Below, in pieces: positions 7,475-8,416 of a stretch of 8,416 bases of DNA (the first letter of the stretch is position 1; each line of letters starts with the position of its first letter). This stretch comes from Thermoanaerobacterium thermosulfurigenes (GTDB lineage: Bacteria; Bacillota; Thermoanaerobacteria; Thermoanaerobacterales; Thermoanaerobacteraceae), in the NCBI RefSeq assembly GCF_051201035.1, contig NZ_JBPODR010000048.1, forward strand, positions 1 to 8,416. The letters are read 5' to 3'. Below the pieces are notes generated by a model that did no database searches, had not been told where the DNA came from, and worked only from the letters and a program-made list of their open reading frames with translations. A program made the translations under genes and the position numbers.

Positions 7475-8359
7475 ATGATTAAGACGTTAAAAGGCAAGAT
7501 ATCGATTGTGTATTTGGTGCTTGTCGTACTGGTATTGGTAGTTGGAATAATATCTGGCATTAATATGTATTATTTAAGCAAAACTATAGATGGTTTAATG
7601 ATTGATAACTATAAAAGCATAAAAGCTGTTAATTTGATGAATGAGGAATTAGAAAATCAAAACAATGCCATACTGACATTTATATATGAAGACAGGCAAA
7701 CCGCCATAAAGCAATTTAATCAGGACAATTCGGTGTTTTACAATTGGTATAATGTAGAAGCAAACAATATAACAGAAAAAAATGAAGGCAATTATGTTGA
7801 TGAGATAAAAAGTGCGTATGTGAATTTTACGACAAGCGTTTCATATTTGCAAGGGATGCCACCAGATGATAAAGTTGGCATGTTGAACTATTATAATATG
7901 AAGATAAAGCCTAACTATGAACATATAAAAGATCTCTTAAATTCCCTTGCCAAATTAAACGAAGATGCTATGTTTAAGAAAAAGACTAATGCGACGTTGG
8001 ATGCAAAAAATTCAATGTACATAATTTTGTTAGTTACACTTTTAGCAGCTATTTTCGGATTCATAATATCTTTAATATTTACCAATAGATTTTTAAAGCC
8101 AATGGAATATTTGATAAAATCTATAAGGGAAGTAAAAGAAGGGGAACTTGATCAAGTTATATCAATTAAGACGGATGATGAATTGGGTAAATTAGCAGTG
8201 GAATTTAATAACATGATAAGAAGACTTAAGCAATATGAAGAAAGTCAATTAGGCAAGATAATTGATGAGCGCAACAAGACATTGTCTATAGTAAAAAGTA
8301 TAAATGACCCTTTGTTAGTGCTTAATGTCTGTATAATGGGGTTAAATCCCTCAGCTTAA
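7475..8359 (+). pseudogene. Sensor histidine kinase, N-terminal part only (membrane sensor, HAMP, start of PAS), interrupted
   Basis: The open frame gives 294 residues from ATG 7475, with AGG at 7464-7466 8 bases upstream; an in-frame GTG at 7466 overlaps that site. Membrane helix 1 spans about residues 9-30 and helix 2 about 181-202, enclosing an extracytoplasmic, mostly helical sensor region of about 150 residues. A HAMP domain follows at about 203-257 (KPMEYLIKSIREVKEGELDQ, then DELGKLAVEFNNMIRRL). A linker helix leads to NKTLSIVKSINDPLLVLN (residues 267-284), which is how a PAS domain begins in kinases of this type. After Asn284 the frame continues only as VCIMGLNPSA and stops, with no PAS remainder, HisKA His-box or ATPase domain. 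The other two frames after 8327 do not continue the domain. The gene was probably split by an insertion at about 8327. Its position, divergent from kdpFABC, suggests a partner for the kinase-less KdpD. That link is inferred. Confidence 0.75.
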
Positions 8360-8416
8360 GCTGAAACCTTTAGGTCAACGAATAAAAATAAATAATCACT
8401 TCTAGTAAAAAATAAA
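8327..8416. mobile_element. Possible end of an insertion element breaking the kinase gene
   Basis: From about 8327 the sequence stops encoding the kinase and becomes noncoding and structure-rich. It includes GGG(GTTAAAT)CCC at 8339-8350 (alternative base pairings are possible), a perfect 14-base palindrome TCAGCTTAAGCTGA at 8351-8364, and ACCT-TT-AGGT at 8366-8375, followed by AT-rich sequence. Subterminal hairpins without long terminal inverted repeats suit an IS200/IS605-type element end. No transposase is visible because the window ends here, and no target duplication can be tested. The exact boundary, orientation and family are uncertain. Confidence 0.4.

Noticed and set aside
1..8416. 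CRISPR array, tRNA or rRNA genes
   Set aside because: No regularly spaced repeats, and no tRNA- or rRNA-like conserved stretches, were seen on either strand.

Overview
The window looks like chromosomal DNA from a low-GC Firmicute, probably a thermophilic anaerobe of the Thermoanaerobacterium/Thermoanaerobacter group. The evidence is the AT-rich sequence, strong AGGAGG-type ribosome binding sites, an exported protein with a copper-amine-oxidase-type (stalk) N-terminal domain, and the style of the kdp genes. The genus is an inference from protein character, not from a database match.

Layout, left to right. Positions 1-61 hold the start of a leftward gene that runs off the window. Positions 259-1503 (+) encode an exported stalk-domain plus transglutaminase-like protein. 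Positions 1563-2702 (+) encode a short KdpD that has only the KdpD N-terminal ATP-binding domain and a Usp domain. It converges with a complete leftward potassium-pump operon, kdpF-kdpA-kdpB-kdpC (7205 down to 2725). The kdpF gene encodes only 29 residues and is easy to miss. A 269-base divergent region (7206-7474) carries a likely kdp promoter with an 11-bp-spaced direct repeat, and on the other strand a near-consensus promoter for a sensor kinase gene. That gene (7475-8359, +) encodes two membrane helices, an extracytoplasmic sensor region and a HAMP domain, then loses its family sequence within the expected PAS region. The break is at about 8327, where palindrome-rich sequence resembling the end of an insertion element begins.

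How the parts may work together. KdpFABC is the high-affinity K+ uptake P-type ATPase. In Escherichia coli it is controlled by one large sensor, KdpD, and the regulator KdpE. Here the KdpD input module (nucleotide/c-di-AMP-type domains) is a stand-alone protein with no kinase core, and a separate HAMP-type membrane kinase sits divergent to the pump operon. The simplest reading is a split Kdp sensor whose kinase half has been disrupted in this genome. No kdpE is present in the window, so whether the circuit still works cannot be judged from here. The most interesting points are the split sensor, the interrupted kinase and the tandem operator-like repeat at the kdp promoter.
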